NCBI RefSeq assembly: GCF_026410285.1
Contig: NZ_JAPMLP010000005.1
Coordinates: forward strand, 1-64,000
From: Sulfitobacter sp. F26169L
Lineage (GTDB): Bacteria > Pseudomonadota > Alphaproteobacteria > Rhodobacterales > Rhodobacteraceae
Reading direction: 5' to 3'
Length of the DNA: 64,000 nucleotides
Shown here: in pieces, positions 34,073 through 41,978 of the stretch
Position numbering within the stretch: position 1 is the stretch's first letter
How the letters are laid out: every line of letters begins with the position of its first letter
The notes under the pieces: model-generated
What the model saw: only the letters and a program-made list of their open reading frames with translations
Told to the model about the DNA's origin: nothing
The model's database searches: none
Made by a program: the position numbers and the translations under genes

Positions 34073-37000
34073 TCATATTGCCAGGGCCAGCTCACTGGCC
34101 ATTTCATTTAACAGCGCCGCTTCAACCGAGCGCGCTGGAATCGCCTCGTGGATTTCAAGCAACTGCTGCCGTTCGGGTTTGCCCTCGACTAACCACGCCC
34201 CGATGATGTCGCTGGCGGCTGTGCTACTTGATGCTACTTTTGCAAGCAGGTCCCGGCCCGGACCGTTCCAGAGAAACAACGCCCCCTTTGGCACTGCAGC
34301 GCGAAATCGCATCGTCGCCTCGGAGCCGGGTGTTCTCTCTGTTATCAGATGGAGAAAGGCACTTGCAAGATTGAGCCCCGGACTTTCCTGCGTGCCTTCA
34401 AGCAAGCGCGACAACTGCGCGGACAGTTTGCGTAGTGCGGAGTGATCCTTGAGCATTTGCTGTCCGGGCAATGTGATCAGATCACTGATCACCGCTGTCA
34501 CCTCGTCAATTGACATGTCGCGCAACGCGGCCAGTTGAAACGCATTGCTGTCGACCTTGAAGAACGCTTCGAGCCCCTCGCGGAATTCAACCGCGCGCTC
34601 AGGTGTGAAGGCATGACTCTCACGATAGAGATTCCATGTCGATTCCAGACGACTGCCAAGTTGCTTTCGCCGCACCCAGTTCAGAAGCTGTCGATAAAGT
34701 TCGGTCCAGTTGTCGCGGCCGGTCTTCAGGGCGTTTAGGTGTTCGACCGTCGCGGATTCAGCTCCCTTTCCGTCAACGGCTTGAATCCTCGATATGATCG
34801 CGGTGCAGGCATCTGCAAACGACGTATTCAGCCGACGCACCTCGACCGCCTGCACCGAAAGGTCATCGCCAGCCCCGCGCCCCCAGTCTGTCACGGCCCA
34901 AGGCGTGATCAGCCCCATTTGATACAGCCGGTAAAGTGTGATCTGGAAGCGCTGCCCAGAATGCGCGACATCTCCCATCTGGCCGGCACGAATCATCAGT
35001 GTTTCGGTTGTGCAGTTCCGCACGATCTCGTGCAGCCGGGCAACAAGCGCCAGTTCTTCTTCTTGTGAAATCAACCCCTGGGCAAGAAACCAGAGTTGCG
35101 AACGAAAATCGCCCCTTACCGGCTTACGACCACCATCCTTACCTTCCAACTCCGCTTTGATCGCGTTCGGGTTCAGATTGGCAGACAGCCTGAGATAAAT
35201 CTGCTCGGCCTCGTCTTCCTCAGGGCGGAACAACATATGGCAATCCGCGTGCTCACGGTCCCGCCCCGCCCGGCCTGCTTCCTGATAGAAAGCTTCCATC
35301 GAACCGGGCATTCCAGCATGCAATGTGTGGCGCACATCGGGTTTGTTAACCCCCATGCCGAATGCCTTGGTTGTAACGATCGTGTCAAGGTGGCCCGATT
35401 TCCAGAGGTTCTGAACGGTCTGTTTGTAATCTTCAAAAGTCTTGGGGATCGGCAGGTTCGGATTGCGCAAACGCTCGAACGCCTTCTCGACATCGAATGT
35501 TTTTGGCGCAGAGCCGGAGAAGAGCCCGACACGCAACCCAAGCCCTGCATTCGCCAGCATCGTTGAAAGGCGTTCCACGCCAGCAGGTCCGTTGACATAG
35601 CGCGAAAAGATATGCACCTGTGGAGGCGCGTTTCCCTCTGTTTTGGTGAATATCCGATTTATCTCTCTCGCAACCTGTTCGGGTGTGCTCAATTCCTTTC
35701 GGATCGAGAAATTCAGTTCGGTCCGGCTGCGGTGCATCTCATAAGCAACCAATTCGTCAGGGATCTGGAATTCGCTTTGAATATCTCGCAAAACGTTGAC
35801 GCTTGCGGTTGCTGTCAGACCCAGAACGGGGACATCATCAGCAAGACTTCGGAGTGTTCCCGGCAGTGTCAGATAGGATGGGCGGAAGTCATGGCCCCAT
35901 TCGCTCATGCAGTGGACCTCGTCGATGACAAACATACGCAATCGGTCTTTTTCTCGCAGTCGCCGGACAATATGGCGGAATTTTTCGGTTTGGAACCGCT
36001 CGGGTGAGACAAAGACAAATCGCATCTCGCCGCGCAATATCCGCTCGCCGTAAACTTCATCGCGCAGACGTGCGGGCATGTCGCCGTCAATGTTGACGAC
36101 CCGGCCTGAAAACCCTGCCGCTTCAAGTTCGGCAACGTGATCGCGGCCAAGCGCCTTGATCGGAACCACCACGATCGCTGTGCCTGGCCCCAAAAGCGCA
36201 GGAACTTGGAAACACAGTGATTTGCCACCCCCAGTTGGCATCAGACCAAGTGATTTCTGCCCCGAGATCGCATTGAGGATAAGCGTGTCCTGACCAGGGC
36301 GAAAGTTCTCGTGACCAAACACGCGCCGACTTAGCTCCGTCAGGTCGGCAACCGAGGGAGGGGTGTCTGACAGCTCTGTGGTATCCTCAGTGGCGAGATA
36401 GGAAACCCCAAAATTGCGCAGGCGCGCCTTGCGCCCAGGCGTGATTGTGAAGGGATGATCCTGAACCGCGCCTGTGCAAATGACGATACCTTCCACACGG
36501 CATGTTTCGTCATCGGCACGCGAGAACAACCGCATGTCGAAATGCAGCCCCGTGTTGTCAAATTTGATCTCGGGCGGTGTAAACTCCGTATAGTTCAAAC
36601 GCGCGAAAAGGCCAAACCAGTCGAACAGTTCTTCAATGGCCGAGGCCGCCCAGTTGTGCTCCGAGCGTGTCGCGAAATCTTGTGATATGTTCAATCGCCA
36701 TTCTGGCTGATTCAGGTCTAGTTGACGGTGGGAGATGGCCAGCATGATCGCAATCTGAAGCCGGATCACAGCCGTCAGGTCGAACCGAAGCGATGGCGCG
36801 GCAGCCTGCCGGTCGGCAGTAAATTTGCGATAGGCTTTCAAACGCGTTGAGGCGTCACAACGGTCCCGCAAGCTGGCGATGAATGACACAAAATCTGCGT
36901 TTCTTTTGCGCAGGTCCTCTGTTTTCAAGCGCAGGGTAACAATGCCAAGCTTTTCAAGAAAGCGATCACGGGCGCGATCCTTCCAGGCCTGCCGTTGCTC

Positions 37001-37507
37001 CCCGTGCTGTCCGCCGTCAATCTCGATCACCAAATCCGCTTGAGGAAGATAAAAATCAACCTGCTCGTCATTAGGCCCGTCAATCAGATTTGACGGCGCA
37101 CCGAGCCGCCGGAAAAGCGGATATTCCGGCACCAACAGTGCCTGAATGAAGGCCCATGGGCCAAGCTCTAAAGGAACGATACTTTCAATGAACTCATATG
37201 CAGGATTATATCCATCCCGTGCGCCACGGATCGTTTCATCCCAGACCGGAGGCCGGTCAGACATCAGCACCAAAGGTTCTTGCGACACTTTCCCCAAATC
37301 AAAGCTAAACAGTTCCTGAAGCTGCGGGGACGGCCGCGTTGGCGCACCACGCGTCAGAACAGCAAAGGTGTTCGCCACAAATCTCGCGCAAAGCCCGGGC
37401 GCACCTTGAAGTCCCGAGACATCGAACAGCATATCACCATCGAAATATCCAGCGCAGACCGGAACACGAGGGTTTCCTGATTGATGACCAGACGACACTC
37501 TAAGCAT
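34073..37507 (-). CDS. DUF559-type nuclease fused to a RecQ-like helicase
   Basis: 1144 residues, about twice a housekeeping RecQ. Residues 145-200 carry a PD-(D/E)XK/DUF559-like endonuclease core: DFYLPQADLVIEIDGGQH with E162-D164 and H168, then a later KLGIVTLRLK strand. Helicase motifs follow: PTGGGKS (424-430), DEVHCMSEWGHDFRPSY (DEVH 529-532), LTATASVNVL, and AFYQEAGRAGRDREHADC. The 350 residues after the helicase core lack the RQC/HRDC domains I would expect and are unassigned. Joining a nuclease to a 3'-5' helicase in an island full of defence genes suggests an anti-phage effector. It is cotranscribed with the coiled-coil gene. Confidence 0.82.
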   Translation of the reverse strand: MLRVSSGHQSGNPRVPVCAGYFDGDMLFDVSGLQGAPGLCARFVANTFAVLTRGAPTRPSPQLQELFSFDLGKVSQEPLVLMSDRPPVWDETIRGARDGYNPAYEFIESIVPLELGPWAFIQALLVPEYPLFRRLGAPSNLIDGPNDEQVDFYLPQADLVIEIDGGQHGEQRQAWKDRARDRFLEKLGIVTLRLKTEDLRKRNADFVSFIASLRDRCDASTRLKAYRKFTADRQAAAPSLRFDLTAVIRLQIAIMLAISHRQLDLNQPEWRLNISQDFATRSEHNWAASAIEELFDWFGLFARLNYTEFTPPEIKFDNTGLHFDMRLFSRADDETCRVEGIVICTGAVQDHPFTITPGRKARLRNFGVSYLATEDTTELSDTPPSVADLTELSRRVFGHENFRPGQDTLILNAISGQKSLGLMPTGGGKSLCFQVPALLGPGTAIVVVPIKALGRDHVAELEAAGFSGRVVNIDGDMPARLRDEVYGERILRGEMRFVFVSPERFQTEKFRHIVRRLREKDRLRMFVIDEVHCMSEWGHDFRPSYLTLPGTLRSLADDVPVLGLTATASVNVLRDIQSEFQIPDELVAYEMHRSRTELNFSIRKELSTPEQVAREINRIFTKTEGNAPPQVHIFSRYVNGPAGVERLSTMLANAGLGLRVGLFSGSAPKTFDVEKAFERLRNPNLPIPKTFEDYKQTVQNLWKSGHLDTIVTTKAFGMGVNKPDVRHTLHAGMPGSMEAFYQEAGRAGRDREHADCHMLFRPEEDEAEQIYLRLSANLNPNAIKAELEGKDGGRKPVRGDFRSQLWFLAQGLISQEEELALVARLHEIVRNCTTETLMIRAGQMGDVAHSGQRFQITLYRLYQMGLITPWAVTDWGRGAGDDLSVQAVEVRRLNTSFADACTAIISRIQAVDGKGAESATVEHLNALKTGRDNWTELYRQLLNWVRRKQLGSRLESTWNLYRESHAFTPERAVEFREGLEAFFKVDSNAFQLAALRDMSIDEVTAVISDLITLPGQQMLKDHSALRKLSAQLSRLLEGTQESPGLNLASAFLHLITERTPGSEATMRFRAAVPKGALFLWNGPGRDLLAKVASSSTAASDIIGAWLVEGKPERQQLLEIHEAIPARSVEAALLNEMASELALAI

Positions 37508-37886
37508 AAGTCCTTAATTTTGTTAACTTTGATTTCAGCTCGAGTAGATATTGTTTTCAAGGCAAAATTATGATTGGTCCCGCTGCGAAACAAAAGAGCC
37601 TCTCATGTGGGGCGATTTCGCAACATGAACAAATCAGGCCGTGTCATCAAGGTCGAGAAACAAACCACCCTTGTGGTCAGAGCCTCAACGCTCTGCCGTC
37701 CGCGGTCAGCCGCACGCTGGATCAGAAAGCACAGTGGCACTCGATAGCAAGAATCCATCAACTTCGATTGACGATGACATGCCGTTTTGATGTGTCACGG
37801 CACAATCTTGATCGTGGCTTGTTAATGCCTCAGAGAAGTCAAATTTAAAATACATATCAACTATATAATTAGCGCAGGAGAACGAT
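37508..37886. other. Divergent intergenic region
   Basis: 379 bases between the minus-strand RecQ fusion and the plus-strand Sel1-like gene. AT-rich at both ends (37508-37570 and 37840-37880), as expected for divergent promoters. No open frame with a plausible ribosome site, tRNA or repeat was seen. Confidence 0.4.
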
Positions 37887-38621
37887 GTGGCCTTGTTTCG
37901 AAAACCTTTTTTCAAGAGTGAAAACGCGGGTGTTGAAGATGAATACGTCACTGGCGTGAGGCATCTCCAACGAGGGGACATGAATGCAGCCAGTCGGCAC
38001 TTGGTGAAAGCTGCTGAAGGTGGCCATGCTTCCGCATTCTATAATCTTTCAATCTTATGGGGCAGTGGTGCCGCAAGCCCTTATGATTTTGATGCGGCAG
38101 CTGACTGCTGGTATAAGGCAGCCGCCGCTGGCCACCCAAAAGCCCAAGAATCTTTGTGGCTTCTAGAGGCTGCTGACCGTGGCGGTTTCGGAACAGAAAA
38201 CCTGATCGATATGGCATTGAAACAAGGGAAGAATGGCGCACTACTGAATTCCAATGTGATGATCTGTGCCGCCAGATTCTTTGATGTGACTTGCAAGAAA
38301 TTCGGGGCGACAAATGACGTCATCGCGTATGAACTGGACGGCGCCGCATCGAGCGATTGGAAGTTTATCCACGCCTTCATTGAGCGAATGGGGATTGACC
38401 GTTCGTTTTATGAAGGTGGATTAAACCGCCTGTCAGAAGGGTCCGCTGCTGATCAAGTGACGGATGGACTGAATGAACTCGCAGTGGCAATGGGGCAGAT
38501 TGGCTATGACCCGAACCTCATTGTGATGGCCCGGTGCTCAATCGTTGGATATATCATTCTGAAATCACCTTACGGACAGCACGCAGAACCTCTTCGAGGT
38601 TTGGACACATTTTTCAATTAG
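37887..38621 (+). CDS. Sel1-like repeat protein
   Basis: 244 residues from a GTG start preceded by AGGAG. The N-terminal half has tetratricopeptide-type Sel1 units: GVRHLQRGDMNAASRHLVKA, AEGGHASAFYNLSILWGSGA, FDAAADCWYKAAAAGHPKAQ. The C-terminal half is unassigned, with possible hydrophobic stretch LIVMARCSIVGYIILKSP. Sel1 proteins scaffold protein complexes. First of three similar-sized genes whose N-termini all follow a short aromatic-basic pattern (here MALFRKPFF), suggesting a functional set. The ATG one base off (37885) gives only a short dead frame. Confidence 0.68.
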   Translation: MALFRKPFFKSENAGVEDEYVTGVRHLQRGDMNAASRHLVKAAEGGHASAFYNLSILWGSGAASPYDFDAAADCWYKAAAAGHPKAQESLWLLEAADRGGFGTENLIDMALKQGKNGALLNSNVMICAARFFDVTCKKFGATNDVIAYELDGAASSDWKFIHAFIERMGIDRSFYEGGLNRLSEGSAADQVTDGLNELAVAMGQIGYDPNLIVMARCSIVGYIILKSPYGQHAEPLRGLDTFFN

Positions 38622-38693
38622 TTCAGTTGTGTAGAGACAATCAACCAAAGACAGGCCACTCGGCCCGTTCGAAATATTGCTGTGAGTGAAAAT

Positions 38694-39533
38694 ATGTGGC
38701 CCTTCTCGAAAACGAAGTCCAACTGTGAAACACACCCCCTGATCGAACAGTTCAGCGCACTGATGGAAAGTTCCAAATCTCTGGAATGGTTTGAAAATGT
38801 AGTTGGCGGTTGGAATATGGGGCTACCCCTTGATGTCGCATTCGATGTCCAAGAAGCCATCAATCTGTCATATACAATTACTTCTATGGCGGGGGTGAGT
38901 TCAACGGCGCTTGTAGATGCTGCCAAGAGCGGGGACTTCAAGGCAATCAATAAACAAATGCATCGTAGTAATAACGCGTTAAACGAGCGCGCAGCTGATA
39001 CCTCCCGTAATTTCAGCCGCATCATTGAGTGGGCAAATGACCATGATTTACCGCAACTCCAAAGATGGGACGCAACCTTCTACAAACAAGCGGGTGTTCC
39101 TAGAAATATTCGCGGTCTTAACAATCTGCGTTTTTTGTTGGTGACCGAAGACCATGGGATCACGGAGATCCCGACCGAGATTTCGAAGCTTCCCTTACTC
39201 CAAGGAATCGCCATTACCAGCAACAAGATCACATCGATTCCGACTGAGATCTATCAGTGCGCATCCCTGCAGAGGCTCGACCTCGAGAATAATGACCTCA
39301 CTCGTGTTGAAGATGGCATTCATGGGCTTGCAAACGTCCATGCGATTGACCTGAGCGGCAACAAGCTGGTTCATGTCACGCCCGATATCGCTCGTATGCC
39401 ATCTCTTACCAAACTCGACATCCGAAAACAGAAGACCTCGATCGACATGATGCGCGCGAACGACACCCCGCTATCTGATGCAAGCCTCACAGCTTTGCAT
39501 AATCTGGTAAGAAGTATCGATGTGAAGTATTGA
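38694..39533 (+). CDS. Leucine-rich-repeat protein
   Basis: 279 residues from ATG at 38694 (GTG at 38682 is an in-frame alternative). N-terminus MWPFSKTKS. A helical first half is followed by four to five leucine-rich repeats: LNNLRFLLVTEDHGITEIPT, LPLLQGIAITSNKITSIPTE, CASLQRLDLENNDLTRVEDG, LANVHAIDLSGNKLVHVTPD, MPSLTKLDIR. LRRs bind proteins and act as recognition modules. Second of the three-gene set 37887-40233. Bacterial LRR proteins of this size in islands are poorly characterised. Confidence 0.72.
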   Translation: MWPFSKTKSNCETHPLIEQFSALMESSKSLEWFENVVGGWNMGLPLDVAFDVQEAINLSYTITSMAGVSSTALVDAAKSGDFKAINKQMHRSNNALNERAADTSRNFSRIIEWANDHDLPQLQRWDATFYKQAGVPRNIRGLNNLRFLLVTEDHGITEIPTEISKLPLLQGIAITSNKITSIPTEIYQCASLQRLDLENNDLTRVEDGIHGLANVHAIDLSGNKLVHVTPDIARMPSLTKLDIRKQKTSIDMMRANDTPLSDASLTALHNLVRSIDVKY

Positions 39534-39606
39534 GACTAAAACCTTCTCACTGGTGACGCGATATCGCCAAATGGTGAAATGTAAACAATGAATTGGAGGA
39601 ATATTT

Positions 39607-40233
39607 ATGTTTGGATTTGGAAAGTCGAAAAATGATTACCAAAAGATCTGCCAAGATCCGAAGGCGGTATACAATTTGCTTTATGCAAATCGAACAAAGA
39701 CATCAGATATCTTGGGTGATGGCGATTTCATTAGTGCATGGCTCGATGGCGAAAAGCAGCAAGAAATCACCATGATAATCCGGCGGGAGGCCATTAACGG
39801 TGACGTGCCCTCTTTGAAGCAGATGGTATGGTTCCTCGGGATAATGCACCAAGAGATCACGGCGGCCAGCATTGAAAAGCAACAAAAACTGGAGGCCACA
39901 ATAGGGATCCTTGGAGAAAGAGTCAATTATTGCAATCAATTGACCTCAAAAGGAAATCCGCAACACTACTATGCAATGGTTTCGTTGCAAAACTTATACA
40001 AAGCAATGCGCGAACTTAACAAGCCAGGGACACTGGTAAAGACGCGAGATACCCTAAATGAGATGGTCGAGCATGCTCAAGCCGTTATAAAAATGGGCAA
40101 AAATCATCCAGCGTTCGACGGCGACGCTGGGTTCATTGCTGATGCAGAAACTATTCTTCGCGAAGGTGAAGATTTAAGGATGGTTTTAAATGCAATGGGG
40201 GATAGCGTTTCGACACTTGACAAGGGGCGATAG
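39607..40233 (+). CDS. Unknown protein, third member of the Sel1/LRR set
   Basis: 208 residues starting MFGFGKSKNDYQKICQDPKA. Mostly alpha-helical, hydrophilic (QQEITMIIRREAINGDVPSL; LETAIGILGERV-like helices). No known domain recognised. GGAGG about 9 bases before the ATG. It shares the short N-terminal pattern with the two preceding genes. Its stop overlaps the degenerate integrase remnant. Confidence 0.6.
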   Translation: MFGFGKSKNDYQKICQDPKAVYNLLYANRTKTSDILGDGDFISAWLDGEKQQEITMIIRREAINGDVPSLKQMVWFLGIMHQEITAASIEKQQKLEATIGILGERVNYCNQLTSKGNPQHYYAMVSLQNLYKAMRELNKPGTLVKTRDTLNEMVEHAQAVIKMGKNHPAFDGDAGFIADAETILREGEDLRMVLNAMGDSVSTLDKGR

Positions 40234-40240
40234 TGCTCAG

Positions 40241-40400
40241 TGGAAGCCGGCCCAAACCTTACGTCAAGACGATCTCAAGTCCTCCAAAGCAACAACGCTT
40301 GTCGTTCTCGGACGCGGCCATCGAATTGTTTAATGGACCTCTGAATTTCGACGCATGCAGGCCCGATGATCTCGCTTTTCGATCTCCGAAGATGGACGCA
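40241..40400 (+). pseudogene. Fragment of a P4-type integrase gene
   Basis: Matches the integrase at 31822-33171 over roughly its positions 32718-32880: KPYVKTISSPPKQQ here against KPYVKTISGPPKQQ there, then SFSDAAIELFNG against PLSDAAIALLQG, and RPDDLAF against KPDDLVF. The frame breaks after about 40380, though base similarity continues a little. Only an internal piece is left, with no start, no H-x-x-R box and no tyrosine. It marks an older insertion or deletion just upstream of BREX. The bases from 40400 to 40755 hold no gene I can support. Confidence 0.78.
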
Positions 40401-40755
40401 GCCATCAGGTCGAAATAATCTGCTCAAAATAGCATACTTTACCTCATCCTCGCTGATCCGCCCACCATTCTCGTCGAAGAGATTCCGTTCGCACTTGATC
40501 TGCTCAAGCATCTACATCGTCAACAATGTCTGGTCACATATTACTTCTGCAAGCCCGACAAAGTGTTTGATCGCTTCGACTTAAACGTCGACCGTTCCGT
40601 CGGGACTTTAGAGTAAACACTTGAGGCGCTCGGAAAATGCTACAGGTCAGCTTTCTCCGTTCCGAGTTGCAAAGAGTAATAAACACTGTGATTATTGCCG
40701 CAAAACAAAAATGAGCGGCCGTAAAACGGGCTCACAAGCAGGCTGAGGAGCGGCG

Positions 40756-41376
40756 ATGAGTAGTCGCAACGATAAAAAATACAGGATGTCGTTCTCAACC
40801 GGGGGCCTCTTCGTGAACGAAAGCGTCGAAGTTGCTCGGCACTTTCAGACAGGAGAAGCTTGGGCAGTGGCGCGGGAACGTTTGCTCGCTGAGAGCATCG
40901 CCAATCTGCCAAAACTCGCCTCTCAAACGCGAAGCTTGCGAGAAATTTATGATCGCGTTTCGCACCTGTCAGATGAAGAGCGCACCTACCTGTTAGAGGA
41001 TGCCGACAGGCAGCAACAGCAGGCTGTTTTGTGGCTTGCGGTTTGTCGCACATACCGTTTCATTCAGGAATTCGCAGTCGAGGTCGTTCAGGACCGATAC
41101 CAGTCTTGGCGATTGGACTTGGGGCACGAGACATTTGATCGATTTTTGGCAGAAAAGTCTGAATGGAATGAACATCTTGCCCAATTGTCGCCATCTACAT
41201 GCGCCAAGTTGCGCCAAGTGCTATTCCGGGTAATGCGAGAGGCTGGCGTTTTGAACGACGACAATAAAATACAGGCAATGTGGCTTTCGCCGCGATTGAC
41301 AGCTCTTGTCCGCGACGCAGACCCGAGTGAGTTACGAGTCTTCCCGGGCGTCACTAAAGACGGGTCCCAAGAATGA
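40756..41376 (+). CDS. brxA: BREX protein BrxA
   Basis: 206 residues, DUF1819/BrxA family: KKYRMSFSTGGLFVNESVEV at the N-terminus and RQQQQAVLWLAVCRTYRFIQ in the centre. BrxA is a small DNA-binding core component of type I BREX, needed for host methylation and phage restriction in some systems. GAGG-like sequence precedes the ATG. Its stop overlaps the brxB start by 4 bases (41373-41376), heading a six-gene operon. Confidence 0.93.
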   Translation: MSSRNDKKYRMSFSTGGLFVNESVEVARHFQTGEAWAVARERLLAESIANLPKLASQTRSLREIYDRVSHLSDEERTYLLEDADRQQQQAVLWLAVCRTYRFIQEFAVEVVQDRYQSWRLDLGHETFDRFLAEKSEWNEHLAQLSPSTCAKLRQVLFRVMREAGVLNDDNKIQAMWLSPRLTALVRDADPSELRVFPGVTKDGSQE

Positions 41377-41975
41377 ACGGCGTAATAGATCGCCGGACCC
41401 GAGCGGAACATCTCTTCAAGGTGGTATCCAGCAGTCGATTTCTTAACAAGCAAGGTCTCGGCAATGAGGTCCCGTTCTTCATCTGTCCCTTTGGCGCTGA
41501 AGACGGTCTGACGATGGTCGATGATCGTAAGGACCTGATTAACCGACTTGGACACGAGAGCGTTACTGTTTTGGATATAGATCTATATGACCTCTCTATG
41601 GAAATCCTTGCCGAACGGGAAATCCTCGACCAACTGCTCGACATTGAGCCCGACACCGAGAAAGCTGAACTGAAAGAAATGCTACAAGGGGTTTTGGATC
41701 CACAGGATCATCTTATTCCCAAAATAGCCGAGCGGATTGAAAATTCCGGCCATGACGTGATTTTCCTGTCTGGTGTGGGCGAGGTTTATCCGTATTTGAG
41801 ATCCCATAATATCCTGAACAATCTACAAAGCACAGCAAAGGACAAACCAACTGTCCTGTTCTTTCCGGGCAATTACACTCATGCGCTGGCGACGGGAGCT
41901 TCTCTGGACCTGTTCGGCCTTTTACATGACGATAAATACTACCGCGCTTTTAATATTATGAATTACGAGGTTTGA
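41373..41975 (+). CDS. brxB: BREX protein BrxB
   Basis: 200 residues of the DUF1788/BrxB family: GNEVPFFICPFGAEDGLTMV and NSGHDVIFLSGVGEVYPYLR, ending TVLFFPGNYTHALATGASLD, DLFGLLHDDKYYRAFNI. BrxB is an essential small BREX component of uncertain biochemical role that interacts with the large subunits. Coupled to brxA by an ATGA overlap and 3 bases from brxC. Confidence 0.93.
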   Translation: MNGVIDRRTRAEHLFKVVSSSRFLNKQGLGNEVPFFICPFGAEDGLTMVDDRKDLINRLGHESVTVLDIDLYDLSMEILAEREILDQLLDIEPDTEKAELKEMLQGVLDPQDHLIPKIAERIENSGHDVIFLSGVGEVYPYLRSHNILNNLQSTAKDKPTVLFFPGNYTHALATGASLDLFGLLHDDKYYRAFNIMNYEV

Positions 41976-41978
41976 TCG

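Noticed and set aside
34739..36228. Several plus- and minus-strand ORFs of 100-156 residues within the RecQ fusion
   Set aside because: They are shadows of a gene with clear helicase motifs and have no ribosome sites.
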